From: an uncultured Massilia sp.
GTDB lineage: Bacteria > Pseudomonadota > Gammaproteobacteria > Burkholderiales > Burkholderiaceae
NCBI GenBank assembly: GCA_946886065.1
Contig: CAMPHU010000125.1
Coordinates: 1 to 13,475, forward strand
Length of the DNA: 13,475 nt
Direction of reading: 5' to 3'
Of the stretch, positions 1 through 7,497 are shown one piece after another. The translations under genes were made by a program, and so were the position numbers. Every line of letters starts with the position of its first letter. Position 1 is the stretch's first letter. The notes beneath the pieces were generated by a model, which made no database searches, was not told where the DNA came from, and saw only the letters and a program-made list of their open reading frames with translations.

Positions 1-30
1 CTAATTGGTGGTCATCATGTTGTCAATTTG

Positions 31-45
31 TGCATTTAATATGCA
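31..45. promoter_or_regulatory. Inverted repeat upstream of the nuclease gene
   Basis: The arms TGCAT and ATGCA are separated by TTAAT, about 50 nt before the nuclease start. The octamer TTGTGCAT occurs at 28-35, partly inside this repeat, and again at 63-70, spaced 35 bp. The surroundings (1-70) are AT-rich and must hold the promoter, but no convincing -35/-10 pair could be assigned. This may be an operator; the binding protein is unknown. Confidence 0.3.
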
Positions 46-96
46 TTTTGTTAATTTTTCCATTGTGCATACCCGCGTCCCTCCACAGGAACCTCC

Positions 97-3096
97 ATGA
101 CAACTTTCGCAGCTCTTCCATTCCCCCGCCGCACGCTGCTGGCCACCTCATTGGCCACGATACTGGCCAGCCTTGCCGCCTCGGCCTATGCCGCTCCCGG
201 CGGCGCCGTTGTGATCAGCCAGGTCTATGGCGGCGGCGGTAACAGCGGGGCCACCTGGAACCGCGACTACGTCGAACTGTTCAACCGCAGCGGCGCCGCG
301 GTCAGCCTGGCCAACATGAGCGTGCAATACCAGTCGGCCACCGGAACCACCTGGCAGGCGATTGCGCTGCCGAACGTGATGCTGGAGGCGGGCCAGTATT
401 TCCTGGTGACGGCCGGCACCAACAACACCGCGGTCGGCGCCAACCTGCCGCTGGGCGACCAGACCGGCGGCATCAACCTGTCGGGCACCACCGGCAAGGT
501 GGCGCTGTCGCGCATCCCGACCGCGATGCAGACCGCCGACGGCGGCGCCGACGTGGTCGACCTGGTCGGCTTCGGCACCGCCAACCGCTTCGAAGGGGAG
601 GTCGCACCGGCTCCCTCGAACAGCACGGCGCTGCACCGCGCCGCCCTGGGCTGCACCGACACCGACAACAACAAGTCCGATTTCAGCGCCGTGGCGGCCA
701 CCGCCCCGCGCCGCGCCAGCTCGCCGCTGAACAACTGCGGCGGCCCGGTGGCGGCGCCGATCGTCCTGAGCTGCCCGGCGGGTATCGCGACCCAGTACGG
801 CAGCGCGATCACGGCCCTGCTGTCGGCCACGGACGCGGACAGCATCGTCAACAGCGCCCTGATCCTGTCGGGCGGCGCGCCCGGCATCAGCCTGGCCGGC
901 GCGAACCCGGCCGCCGGCGCGGGCGGCAAGATGGAAGTCACCCTGCAGGTCGACGCTTCGGTGGCCGCCGGAAAGTATCCGGTCAAGGTCCAATTCGGCA
1001 ACAGCGATGGCCAGACGGACTCCTGCACCATCAACGTTGCCGTGGCGGGTGAGGCGAGCATTCCGCAAATCCAGGGTTCGCAGGCGGCCAGCAGCTACAA
1101 CGGCGTGGTCATGAGCACCCAGGGCGTGGTCACCGCCAAGGTCGGCAGCGGCTTCTTCCTGCAAGACCTGAACGGCGACGGCGACCCGGCGACCTCGGAC
1201 GCCATCTTCGTGTTCGGCGCCCAGGCCGCGGCCGCGGCCGCGGTCGGCGACCTGGTCAAGGTCACCGGCACCGTGGACGAGTACAAGCCGAGCGGCGCGA
1301 CCCGTACCTACACCGAGCTGAAGGACATCTCCGCCGTTACCAAGCTGGGCAGCGGCTACACCATCGCCCCGACCAATGTCGGCCTGCCGAACGCCGACCT
1401 GGCGCGCGTCGAAGCCATGCTGGTGCGCTTCACCACGCCGCTGACCGTGAACCAGAACAAGTACCTGGGCGAACGCGGCGAACTGACCCTGGCCTATGGC
1501 CGCCGCGAAAACCCGACCAACCGCTACCCGGCCGGCTCGGCGGAAGCGGCAGCGCTGCTGGCGGAAAACGCCGCCAACGAGCTGGTGCTCGACGACGGCC
1601 TGTTCACCACCCCGGCCGTCATGCCTTACCTGGCGGCGGACGGCACCGTGCGCACCGGAGACACCGTGACGGACCTGACCGGCGTGCTGGACTTCGGCGC
1701 GATCGGCGGCGGCGGCGCGGCCTTCAAGCTGCAGCCGACCGAGACCCCGGTGTTCTCGCGCACCAACGAGCGCCTGCCGGCGCCGGTGCTGCCGGCCGGC
1801 GTCAAGGTCGCCAGCGCCAACGTGCTGAACTTCTTCACCACCTTCACCGACGGCAAGGATGCCTGGGGCCGCAGCGGCCAGGGCTGCACCATCGGCAGCC
1901 GCACCAGCGCCAGCGAGTGCCGCGGCGCCGACAACACCGAGGAATTCGTGCGCCAGCGCGACAAGATCGTCGCTTCGCTCAAGGGCCTGGACGCCGACGT
2001 GGTCGGCCTGATGGAAATCCAGAACAACGGCGACACCGCCGTCGGCTACCTGGTCGAGCAGCTCAACGCCGCCTACGGCAAGACCACCTATGCGGTGGTG
2101 CCGAAGCCGGCCGCGACCGGCACCGACGCGATCCGCGTGGCCATGATCTACAAGCCGGCCGTGGTCTCGCTGGTGGGCGGCGCGCTGTCCGACGGCGATG
2201 CGATCAATAACCGCCCGCCGATGGGCGCGACCTTCAAGTCGCAGGCCAACGGCGCCAAGTTCTCGCTGATCGTCAACCACTTCAAGTCGAAGGCCAGCTG
2301 CGGCGGCGCCGGCGCCGGCGACACCGATCCGGGCAACGGCCAGGGCTGCTGGGACAAGACCCGCACCCAGCAGGCGCAGCGTCTCGCGACCTGGTTCATT
2401 CCGCAAGTGGTGGCGGCCGCCAACGACCCGGACGTGCTGGTGATCGGCGACCTCAACGCCTACGGGTTCGAGAACCCGATCAACTACCTGACCGGCAGCG
2501 CCGGCCTGGTGAACCAGATCGAGCGCTTCGTGCGCCCGCACGGCACGCCGTACTCGTATGTCTTCGACGGCCAGTCGGGCTACCTCGACCACGCCCTGGC
2601 CAGCAGCTCGCTGAGCGGCCAGGTGGCCGGCGCGGCCGAATGGCACAACAACGCCGACGAGCCGGAAGCGATCGACTACAACCTGGGCGATACCCCGCAG
2701 GACCAGTTCACCATGGACCCGTACCGCGCCTCGGACCATGACCCGGTGGTGGTGAGCCTGAACCTGGCCCCGGCCTTCGTGGACGTCAGCGGCTCGGTGA
2801 AGATGGCGGTGGGCGGCTACAGCATCAACCGCCTGACCGGCAAGTACAGCGGCACCGTGACCATCACCAACACCAGCGGCCAGGCCATCAACGGTCCGCT
2901 GCACTTCCTGCTGCAAGGCCTGCCGGGCGGCGTGACGCTCGACAACAAGAGCGGCATGCAGGGTGCGTCGCCCTATATCACTCTGCCGAACGCCTCGATC
3001 GCGGCGGGCGCCTCGGTGAGCGTGGGCACCACCTTCAGCAACCCGGGCAAGCTCAGCATCACTTATACGCCGAAACTGTTCAACGGCACGTTCTAA
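97..3096 (+). CDS. ExeM/NucH-family secreted endonuclease with lamin-tail domain
   Basis: This is a 999-aa secreted nuclease that probably degrades extracellular DNA for nutrients or biofilm turnover. Seen in the sequence: a signal peptide (RR at 11-12, hydrophobic core, AYA-A cleavage near residue 32); a lamin-tail domain at about 36-160 (SQVYGGGGN, DYVELFN); an Ig-like segment at about 220-318; an OB-fold-like domain at about 323-416 (GVVTAKVGSGFFLQD); and an endonuclease/exonuclease/phosphatase domain at about 567-892. Expected EEP catalytic residues are all present: N575, E640, N727-H728, D785/N787 (GDLNAY), D831-H832 and S879-D880-H881-D882. A beta-rich domain (894-999) ends the protein, with no PEP-CTERM or other anchor, so release into the medium is likely. 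Eight Cys after the signal peptide suggest disulfides. The ATG has AGGAA 6 nt upstream. The next gene's ribosome-binding site overlaps this stop codon, so the two are probably co-transcribed. Confidence 0.93.
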   Translation: MTTFAALPFPRRTLLATSLATILASLAASAYAAPGGAVVISQVYGGGGNSGATWNRDYVELFNRSGAAVSLANMSVQYQSATGTTWQAIALPNVMLEAGQYFLVTAGTNNTAVGANLPLGDQTGGINLSGTTGKVALSRIPTAMQTADGGADVVDLVGFGTANRFEGEVAPAPSNSTALHRAALGCTDTDNNKSDFSAVAATAPRRASSPLNNCGGPVAAPIVLSCPAGIATQYGSAITALLSATDADSIVNSALILSGGAPGISLAGANPAAGAGGKMEVTLQVDASVAAGKYPVKVQFGNSDGQTDSCTINVAVAGEASIPQIQGSQAASSYNGVVMSTQGVVTAKVGSGFFLQDLNGDGDPATSDAIFVFGAQAAAAAAVGDLVKVTGTVDEYKPSGATRTYTELKDISAVTKLGSGYTIAPTNVGLPNADLARVEAMLVRFTTPLTVNQNKYLGERGELTLAYGRRENPTNRYPAGSAEAAALLAENAANELVLDDGLFTTPAVMPYLAADGTVRTGDTVTDLTGVLDFGAIGGGGAAFKLQPTETPVFSRTNERLPAPVLPAGVKVASANVLNFFTTFTDGKDAWGRSGQGCTIGSRTSASECRGADNTEEFVRQRDKIVASLKGLDADVVGLMEIQNNGDTAVGYLVEQLNAAYGKTTYAVVPKPAATGTDAIRVAMIYKPAVVSLVGGALSDGDAINNRPPMGATFKSQANGAKFSLIVNHFKSKASCGGAGAGDTDPGNGQGCWDKTRTQQAQRLATWFIPQVVAAANDPDVLVIGDLNAYGFENPINYLTGSAGLVNQIERFVRPHGTPYSYVFDGQSGYLDHALASSSLSGQVAGAAEWHNNADEPEAIDYNLGDTPQDQFTMDPYRASDHDPVVVSLNLAPAFVDVSGSVKMAVGGYSINRLTGKYSGTVTITNTSGQAINGPLHFLLQGLPGGVTLDNKSGMQGASPYITLPNASIAAGASVSVGTTFSNPGKLSITYTPKLFNGTF
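1224..1241 (+). repeat. In-frame hexanucleotide repeat (GGCCGC)x3
   Basis: Three perfect GGCCGC units inside the nuclease gene encode most of an Ala run (residues about 376-382) in the OB-fold-like domain. Slippage by one unit would add or remove two Ala without changing frame. It may simply reflect GC-rich Ala codon use. Confidence 0.5.
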
Positions 3097-3108
3097 GGAA
3101 TCGACAAC

Positions 3109-3702
3109 ATGTTCACTACCAAAGCACTCTTCCTGCGCGCCATGCTGGCACTGGCCATCGCCGTCGGCGCACCGGCCGCCATCGCCGGCCCGATGTACAA
3201 GGTTACGCTCGACACCTCGGAATTCGCCGGCAGCACCGGCTACCTCGACCTGGGCTACAACGGCCCCGGCGACGCCGGCCCGGCCGTGGCGCGCATCGAG
3301 AACTTCGTCGGCGATTTCTTCGGCGATGCGATCCTGTTCGACGGCGCCGCCGGCGACGTGGACAGCGGCGTGACCATCACCAACCTCGGCGGTTTCAACT
3401 TCTTCGACAAGGCCGTGGTCTTCGGCAACCAGCTGAGCTTCGACATCATGCTCGACCCGCTGGGCGCCGCCAACGGCATGCTGTTCAGCGTGGCCCTGTT
3501 CAACGAGGACTTCAGCGCCTACCTGGGCGCCGAGGGCAACCTGCTCGAGATCGCGGTGCTGCCGGACATGCCGGACACCGTGACGCCGGCCCCGGGCGCG
3601 CCCGTGGACGTCACCGCCGTGCCGGAACCGGCCGACTGGGCGCTGGTGCTCACCGGTGTGTTGCTGATCGGCTTCATCCGCCGCATGCAGCAAGGCCGCT
3701 GA
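3109..3702 (+). CDS. Small PEP-CTERM sorting domain protein (NF038129-like)
   Basis: This 197-aa exported protein probably ends up on or outside the outer surface after exosortase processing. Seen: a signal peptide cleaved near AIAG (about residue 27), a 140-residue acidic beta-rich body (MYKVTLDTSEFAGSTGYLDL, FVGDFFGDA), and a complete PEP-CTERM tail with VPEP at 171-174, a hydrophobic segment at 175-190 and the basic end RRMQQGR. The body resembles the NF038129 PEP-CTERM family, from memory and not checked. Its AAGGAA ribosome-binding site overlaps the stop codon of the nuclease gene, and a terminator follows, so it is the second gene of a two-gene operon. It has no visible enzyme motif. 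The pairing suggests a surface role linked to the nuclease, but that is inference. Confidence 0.88.
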   Translation: MFTTKALFLRAMLALAIAVGAPAAIAGPMYKVTLDTSEFAGSTGYLDLGYNGPGDAGPAVARIENFVGDFFGDAILFDGAAGDVDSGVTITNLGGFNFFDKAVVFGNQLSFDIMLDPLGAANGMLFSVALFNEDFSAYLGAEGNLLEIAVLPDMPDTVTPAPGAPVDVTAVPEPADWALVLTGVLLIGFIRRMQQGR

Positions 3703-3727
3703 TCCGGGCCGCACCTGCCTGAACACG

Positions 3728-3756
3728 CACCTGCCCAAGGGCAGGTGTTTTTATTT
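3728..3756 (+). terminator. Intrinsic terminator after the PEP-CTERM gene
   Basis: The 8-bp stem CACCTGCC/GGCAGGTG with loop CAAG is followed by TTTTTATTT. It ends the nuclease/PEP-CTERM unit. An extra copy of the left arm (GCACCTGCC) sits at 3711-3719, giving a competing upstream pairing partner. Confidence 0.9.
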
Positions 3757-3876
3757 GTGCAACTTATTCGGAAAATGTATTAATTCTTAAACGAAATTGT
3801 ATTGTTCAGCCGCACAGGCTTGCGGCATATTCGGCGCATTGCCGTACTGGCCGTGTCATACAGACAGTGTGCATCA

Positions 3877-4599
<723 letters not shown>

Positions 4600-4612
4600 G
4601 CGGTGATGTGAC

Positions 4613-5347
4613 TTGGTCATCCTGAGCAAGCTGGAGCAGGAATACCTGCTGCGTACGATCGAATCCGGCATGGAGCTGGCCGAGCTGCGCCAGTTGTTCC
4701 TGTGGGCCCAGGGGCCCTTGCAGGCGCTGCTGCCGCACGAGGCGCTGCTGTGCATGCAGGTGGACGGCGCAGGGCTGGTCCAGCGCAGCGAGTGCCTGCA
4801 CCGGGCCGTGCTGGATGCGTCCGCGCTGGGACTGCTGAACGGGGAGCTGGGGCCGCGCCTGGCCCAGGCCTGGCGCGCGGGACGCCCGCAGCCGGCGGTG
4901 CTCGAGGTGGAGGAGGGCGGCGGTCCGCTGGCGGCGTGCCGCGAGGTGCTGCGCAGGAGCGCCTTCGAGAATGCGCTGGTGCACGGCAGCGCGCCGCTCG
5001 ACGGGACGGCGACGGTGTTCGTGCTGCTGGGCTTGCCGTTCAGGCCGGGCAATCGTCACGGCTATTTCCTGCAACTGCTGCTGCCTTACCTGCACATGGC
5101 GCTGCTGCGCGTGCCGGCCGCGGCCGATCACCGGCCGGGCAGGGCGGCGCCGGAACGCGCGCTGTCGGCGCGCGAGGTCGCGATCCTGGAACGGGTGCGC
5201 GAGGGGCGCACGAACGAAGAGGTGGCGCTAGCGCTTGGGATCAGCGCGCTGACGGTCAAGAACCATTTGCAGCGCGTGTACCGGGTGCTGGGTGTCGCCA
5301 ACCGGGCCCATGCGGTGGCGCGCTGCCTGGAGCTGCGCCTGCTGTGA
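4613..5347 (+). CDS. epsA: EpsA-like LuxR-family regulator (XrtB/PEP-CTERM associated)
   Basis: This 244-aa cytoplasmic transcription regulator has a C-terminal LuxR/GerE helix-turn-helix at about 184-237 (LSAREVAILERVREGRTNEEVA, then LTVKNHLQRVYRVLGVANR). The N-terminal 165 residues match what is remembered of EpsA (LEQEYLLRTIESG, FLWAQGPLQALLPHE, RHGYFLQLLLPYLHMAL), a regulator found with exopolysaccharide and exosortase B loci such as methanolan synthesis. There is no receiver domain. The start is uncertain: an in-frame stop at 4604 leaves TTG at 4613 as the first plausible codon, with GGTGA 6 nt upstream; the nearby ATG at 4606 is out of frame and runs straight into TGA. The 13-nt spacing from the response regulator suggests translational coupling. 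Expected targets (exopolysaccharide or PEP-CTERM genes) are inferred from the family and from PEP-CTERM genes on both sides. Confidence 0.82.
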   Translation: MVILSKLEQEYLLRTIESGMELAELRQLFLWAQGPLQALLPHEALLCMQVDGAGLVQRSECLHRAVLDASALGLLNGELGPRLAQAWRAGRPQPAVLEVEEGGGPLAACREVLRRSAFENALVHGSAPLDGTATVFVLLGLPFRPGNRHGYFLQLLLPYLHMALLRVPAAADHRPGRAAPERALSAREVAILERVREGRTNEEVALALGISALTVKNHLQRVYRVLGVANRAHAVARCLELRLL

Positions 5348-5375
5348 GCCGGCCGGCGGCCGGCCCGGAAAGGGC
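5348..5375. other. GC hairpins between the convergent epsA and lipoprotein genes
   Basis: GCCGGCC/GGCCGGC (5348-5354 with 5358-5364, 3-nt loop) starts right after the epsA stop, and GCCC/GGGC (5363-5366 with 5372-5375) follows. Neither strand has a good U-tract, so these may be a weak bidirectional terminator or only GC-rich filler in the 44-bp gap. Confidence 0.35.
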
Positions 5376-5391
5376 GGGTTAAAACAAGAAA

Positions 5392-5700
5392 TTACGATTG
5401 CGGCAGGCTGGCCTGCAGGGCGTCGCGGCGCTGGATGTCGAGGCGGAAGGCCTCGGCATTGCCGTCGATGATGCGCAGGCTGCCGCAGCCTTCGGCGGCG
5501 CAATCCGGCGCCGGCATGTTGGCGGCGACGCTCGGGGCGACCGGTGCGCCGGTGCCCGGCGCGGCAGCGGCCGGGGTGCTGACGGTGATGGCCGCGGTCT
5601 GGGTCTGGACTGCCTGGCTGTCATGTTGGCCTGCGCCGCAAGCGGTCAGCAGGACAGTGGTGGCGAGGGCGGCGATGGTGCGGAGGCTGAAGAATGTCAT
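5392..5700 (-). CDS. Small predicted lipoprotein, function unknown
   Basis: This 102-aa predicted lipoprotein has N-terminal region MTFFSLR, a hydrophobic stretch and the lipobox LLTAC (C21), the likely lipidated residue after signal peptidase II cleavage. A low-complexity Ala/Thr/Pro/Val linker (about 30-64) follows, then a short folded-looking end with C67 and C72 (CAAEGCGSLRIIDGNAEAFRLD), possibly a disulfide. G22-A23 after the lipid Cys, with no Asp at +2, fits outer-membrane targeting. The ATG at 5700 gives a normal-length signal; a TTG at 5715 would add five residues. No clear Shine-Dalgarno was found. It converges with epsA and diverges from the Cys-rich gene at 6008. The family is not recognised. 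Confidence 0.75.
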   Translation of the reverse strand: MTFFSLRTIAALATTVLLTACGAGQHDSQAVQTQTAAITVSTPAAAAPGTGAPVAPSVAANMPAPDCAAEGCGSLRIIDGNAEAFRLDIQRRDALQASLPQS

Positions 5701-5735
5701 GATCGGTGTGAGCAAGCTCGTCTGTAACGCTGCTT

Positions 5736-5775
5736 ATTGTAGTGCGTAAATTTTTTCCAGTGCTCAATTTTTTCC
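5736..5775 (-). promoter_or_regulatory. Candidate promoter region of the lipoprotein gene with twin A-tracts
   Basis: On the - strand a TACAAT -10 lies at 5741-5736, which would start transcription near 5729, about 29 nt before the ATG. No canonical -35 sits at 17 bp; TTGAGC is 20 bp away. Two copies of GGAAAAAATT (- strand; 5758-5749 and 5775-5766, spaced 17 bp) cover the spacer and the -35/upstream side and could act as an UP-like element or operator. Confidence 0.3.
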
Positions 5776-5810
5776 GTTATCGAACAGCAAAGATTGAATA
5801 AATGAAATAA

Positions 5811-5824
5811 AAATCCGCGGATTT
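5811..5824. promoter_or_regulatory. 14-bp perfect palindrome AAATCCGCGGATTT
   Basis: A perfect palindrome in the AT-rich spacer between the divergent genes at 5700 and 6008, about 110 nt from the lipoprotein start. It is a possible operator for a dimeric regulator; the factor is unknown. Confidence 0.35.
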
Positions 5825-5906
5825 GCGTGCAGATGAGCGAAGATCGCCAATCTATCCTCAAGGCAATAAAAATACTTCATGGAAAATGTTTTTGTGTACG
5901 TGTTGT

Positions 5907-5945
5907 TGCCACGTGGCATTATCGCGACACTGCAATATGTAGTGT
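5907..5945. promoter_or_regulatory. Two palindromes upstream of the Cys-rich protein gene
   Basis: TGCCACGTGGCA (5907-5918) is a perfect 12-bp palindrome. Nine bp further, ACACTGCA-ATA-TGTAGTGT (5927-5945) is an inverted repeat matching at 7 of 8 arm positions. Both lie 60-100 bp before the ATG at 6008, where a promoter is expected. The rest of the 307-nt spacer 5701-6007 is AT-rich, with no gene that could be supported. Confidence 0.4.
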
Positions 5946-6007
5946 TTTCATGCTGTAAAGAGCCGTGATTCGCTTGACCACACCGGCCCGCGGCGCGAAG
6001 ATGAGGC

Positions 6008-6430
6008 ATGAACAAACTTCTACTTGTCCTCCTGCTCGGCTGCGCCGCCTGCACCACCCAGGCGCAGGATCCCAAGCCCACTACGCCCGCGGCGCCGCCG
6101 GTGGCCAGGACCGATGCGCCGTCCGGCCTGCTGTCGCAGATCCGCGCCCTGACAGCCGACGCGACCTGCAGCGACAATGGCCAGTGCCGCAGCTTGGCCG
6201 TCGGCGCCATGGCCTGCGGCGGTCCGCAGGATTACCTGCCGTATTCCACCTTGCGGACCAACGAGAAGGAAGTGCGCGAGCTGGCCGAGCGCTACAAGGC
6301 CGAGCGCCAGGGGCAGATCGTCAAGCGGGGCGAGATCTCGACCTGCCGCTTCCGCCCCGATCCGGGCGCGGTGTGCGTGTCCGGCACCTGCCAGCTCGGG
6401 GCAGGGGCGGACGGCGCGCTGGCGCGCTGA
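6008..6430 (+). CDS. Small exported Cys-rich protein, function unknown
   Basis: This 140-aa exported protein has a short signal sequence (MNKLLLVLLLGCAAC); C12 in LLLGC could be a lipobox, although Leu at -2 is not ideal, and cleavage after TTQAQ is the alternative. A Pro/Ala linker (21-38) precedes a domain with six Cys (54, 60, 70, 113, 123, 128), which could form three disulfides in the periplasm or outside. The middle part (85-108, KEVRELAERYKAERQG) looks helical. The segment around CRSLAVGAMACGGPQDYLPYS is the most distinctive. The ATG is preceded by a weak GATGAGG. The gene converges with the - strand gene ending at 6463, 32 nt away. The family is not recognised and no enzyme motif is visible. 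Confidence 0.75.
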   Translation: MNKLLLVLLLGCAACTTQAQDPKPTTPAAPPVARTDAPSGLLSQIRALTADATCSDNGQCRSLAVGAMACGGPQDYLPYSTLRTNEKEVRELAERYKAERQGQIVKRGEISTCRFRPDPGAVCVSGTCQLGAGADGALAR

Positions 6431-6462
6431 ACGCCCGGGCCGCCGTGCCCACAGGCAGTCCG

Positions 6463-7341
6463 CTAAGCCGCGCCCGCTGCCGCGGCAGGCGCCTTGTTGC
6501 GCAGGTGGTCCACTAGCCTGTCGAGCCGGCCCAGCCTCGGCGCTTTCCACGCCGGCTCTTCCGCCGCCCATTCACGGGACAGTGCCTCACGCATCTGTTC
6601 CAGGTAGGCGCATGCCTGCGCGGTCTCGCCGGCTTCATCCATCAGCAATGCCGTCGAGATGGCGGGGTTGCTGACCTGGTAACGTGGCTGGTCCTGGTTC
6701 ACGCGCGTGCAGCGCAACCCGGTTTCGGCGCGTACCTGGAATGCCGCCAGCGCCGACGGGTTGTCGCACTGCGCAAGCACAGGCATCAGATAGTGCTGGC
6801 ATACCTCGGTGAATTCCTTTCTCAGCGCGTCGAGCGTTTCCGGCCGGCCTTGCAAGGATGGCAGTTCCAGCTCGGGCCGCTCCTGCCAGCGGATATGCGC
6901 GGGGTTGAAGCGCAGCACCTGGAGGCTGCCAGTGTCCTCATAGCTGGGCATGGCGGAAAAGAAATCACGGTAGAGCCGCAGTTTGTCATGCCAATGGCCG
7001 GCATAGGTGGAGTCCACCATCACGCTCGTTTGCAGGCTCCAGAGATCGGGCTCCAGCGCCTGATGCATTGTGATGCCGAGTGTCGCCTTGAGCGTCGGGC
7101 CCAGGGACTTGTTCCAGTGCGCCATCTCGGGCGTGTCCGGCGACACATCGGGCCCGGAGTCGAAGCCGTAAGCGGCGAAGAGACGGTTCAGCATCTCGAG
7201 CAAAGGCTGGCTTTCCTCGCTTGTGAAGCTGATCCGGTTGCGCAGGTAGCGCCTGCGCTGGCGGCCCAGGATGAAGCTGTCGATATCGTGGCCGGCCTGG
7301 CGGATGCGCCTGAGCGCGCGAGAAATCAAGTGGTCGATCAT
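6463..7341 (-). CDS. Hypothetical cytoplasmic protein, about 292 aa
   Basis: This soluble protein has no signal peptide or membrane segment. The N-terminus is basic and helical (ISRALRRIRQ, LGRQRRRYLRNR), the middle is mixed with several Trp, and the C-terminus looks helical and Ala-rich (TALLMDEAGETAQACAYLEQMREALSREW), slightly TPR-like. No catalytic motif was recognised, so no function is proposed. Start choice: the ATG at 7341 has GAG 7 nt upstream and is preferred; a TTG at 7353 would add MSDN. The gene is convergent with 6008-6430 and lies downstream of the subtilase on the same strand, but a strong terminator separates them, so it probably has its own promoter in 7342-7428, where none could be picked out. 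Confidence 0.7.
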   Translation of the reverse strand: MIDHLISRALRRIRQAGHDIDSFILGRQRRRYLRNRISFTSEESQPLLEMLNRLFAAYGFDSGPDVSPDTPEMAHWNKSLGPTLKATLGITMHQALEPDLWSLQTSVMVDSTYAGHWHDKLRLYRDFFSAMPSYEDTGSLQVLRFNPAHIRWQERPELELPSLQGRPETLDALRKEFTEVCQHYLMPVLAQCDNPSALAAFQVRAETGLRCTRVNQDQPRYQVSNPAISTALLMDEAGETAQACAYLEQMREALSREWAAEEPAWKAPRLGRLDRLVDHLRNKAPAAAAGAA

Positions 7342-7428
7342 GTTGTCGCTCAAGTGTGGCGGGCTGGGTGACCCTTCTCCGCACCTGACTCTCCAGGCTT
7401 GACCGGGGCCGCCGACGCGCCACGCCGT

Positions 7429-7460
7429 AAAGAAAAAACCGCGTGCCGGAGCACGCGGTT
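7429..7460 (-). terminator. Intrinsic terminator of the subtilase unit
   Basis: On the - strand a 10-bp stem (AACCGCGTGC with GCACGCGGTT, loop TCCG) runs into TTTTTTCTTT. It lies 38 nt past the subtilase stop codon and is the strongest terminator in the window. Confidence 0.92.
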
Positions 7461-7469
7461 CGGGTCGGA

Positions 7470-7487
7470 CGGGACCTCGCGGTCCCG
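7470..7487 (-). other. Second 3' hairpin after the subtilase stop
   Basis: CGGGACC and GGTCCCG with a 4-nt loop form a 7-bp hairpin between the stop codon and the terminator. It has no U-tract; it may protect the mRNA 3' end or be part of a tandem terminator structure. Confidence 0.45.
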
Positions 7488-7497
7488 TGCAGTCCGG

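Noticed and set aside
148..3738. 1196-codon open frame on the - strand opposite the nuclease and PEP-CTERM genes
   Set aside because: Its translation is rich in Arg, His, Gly, Ala and Val with no domain, as expected for the antisense of GC-rich coding DNA, and the + strand genes are certain.
3853..3874. Pho-box-like sequence (GTGTCAT) before the response regulator
   Set aside because: A second CTGTCAT half-site at the 11-bp period is absent, so autoregulation through a Pho box is not supported.
3802..3876. TTG start 25 codons upstream for the response regulator
   Set aside because: The added residues do not resemble a receiver N-terminus; the ATG at 3877 places the beta-1 strand and D9 at the normal position.
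5398..5749. + strand ORFs opposite the small lipoprotein gene
   Set aside because: The - strand frame has a clean signal sequence and lipobox; the + strand frames have none.
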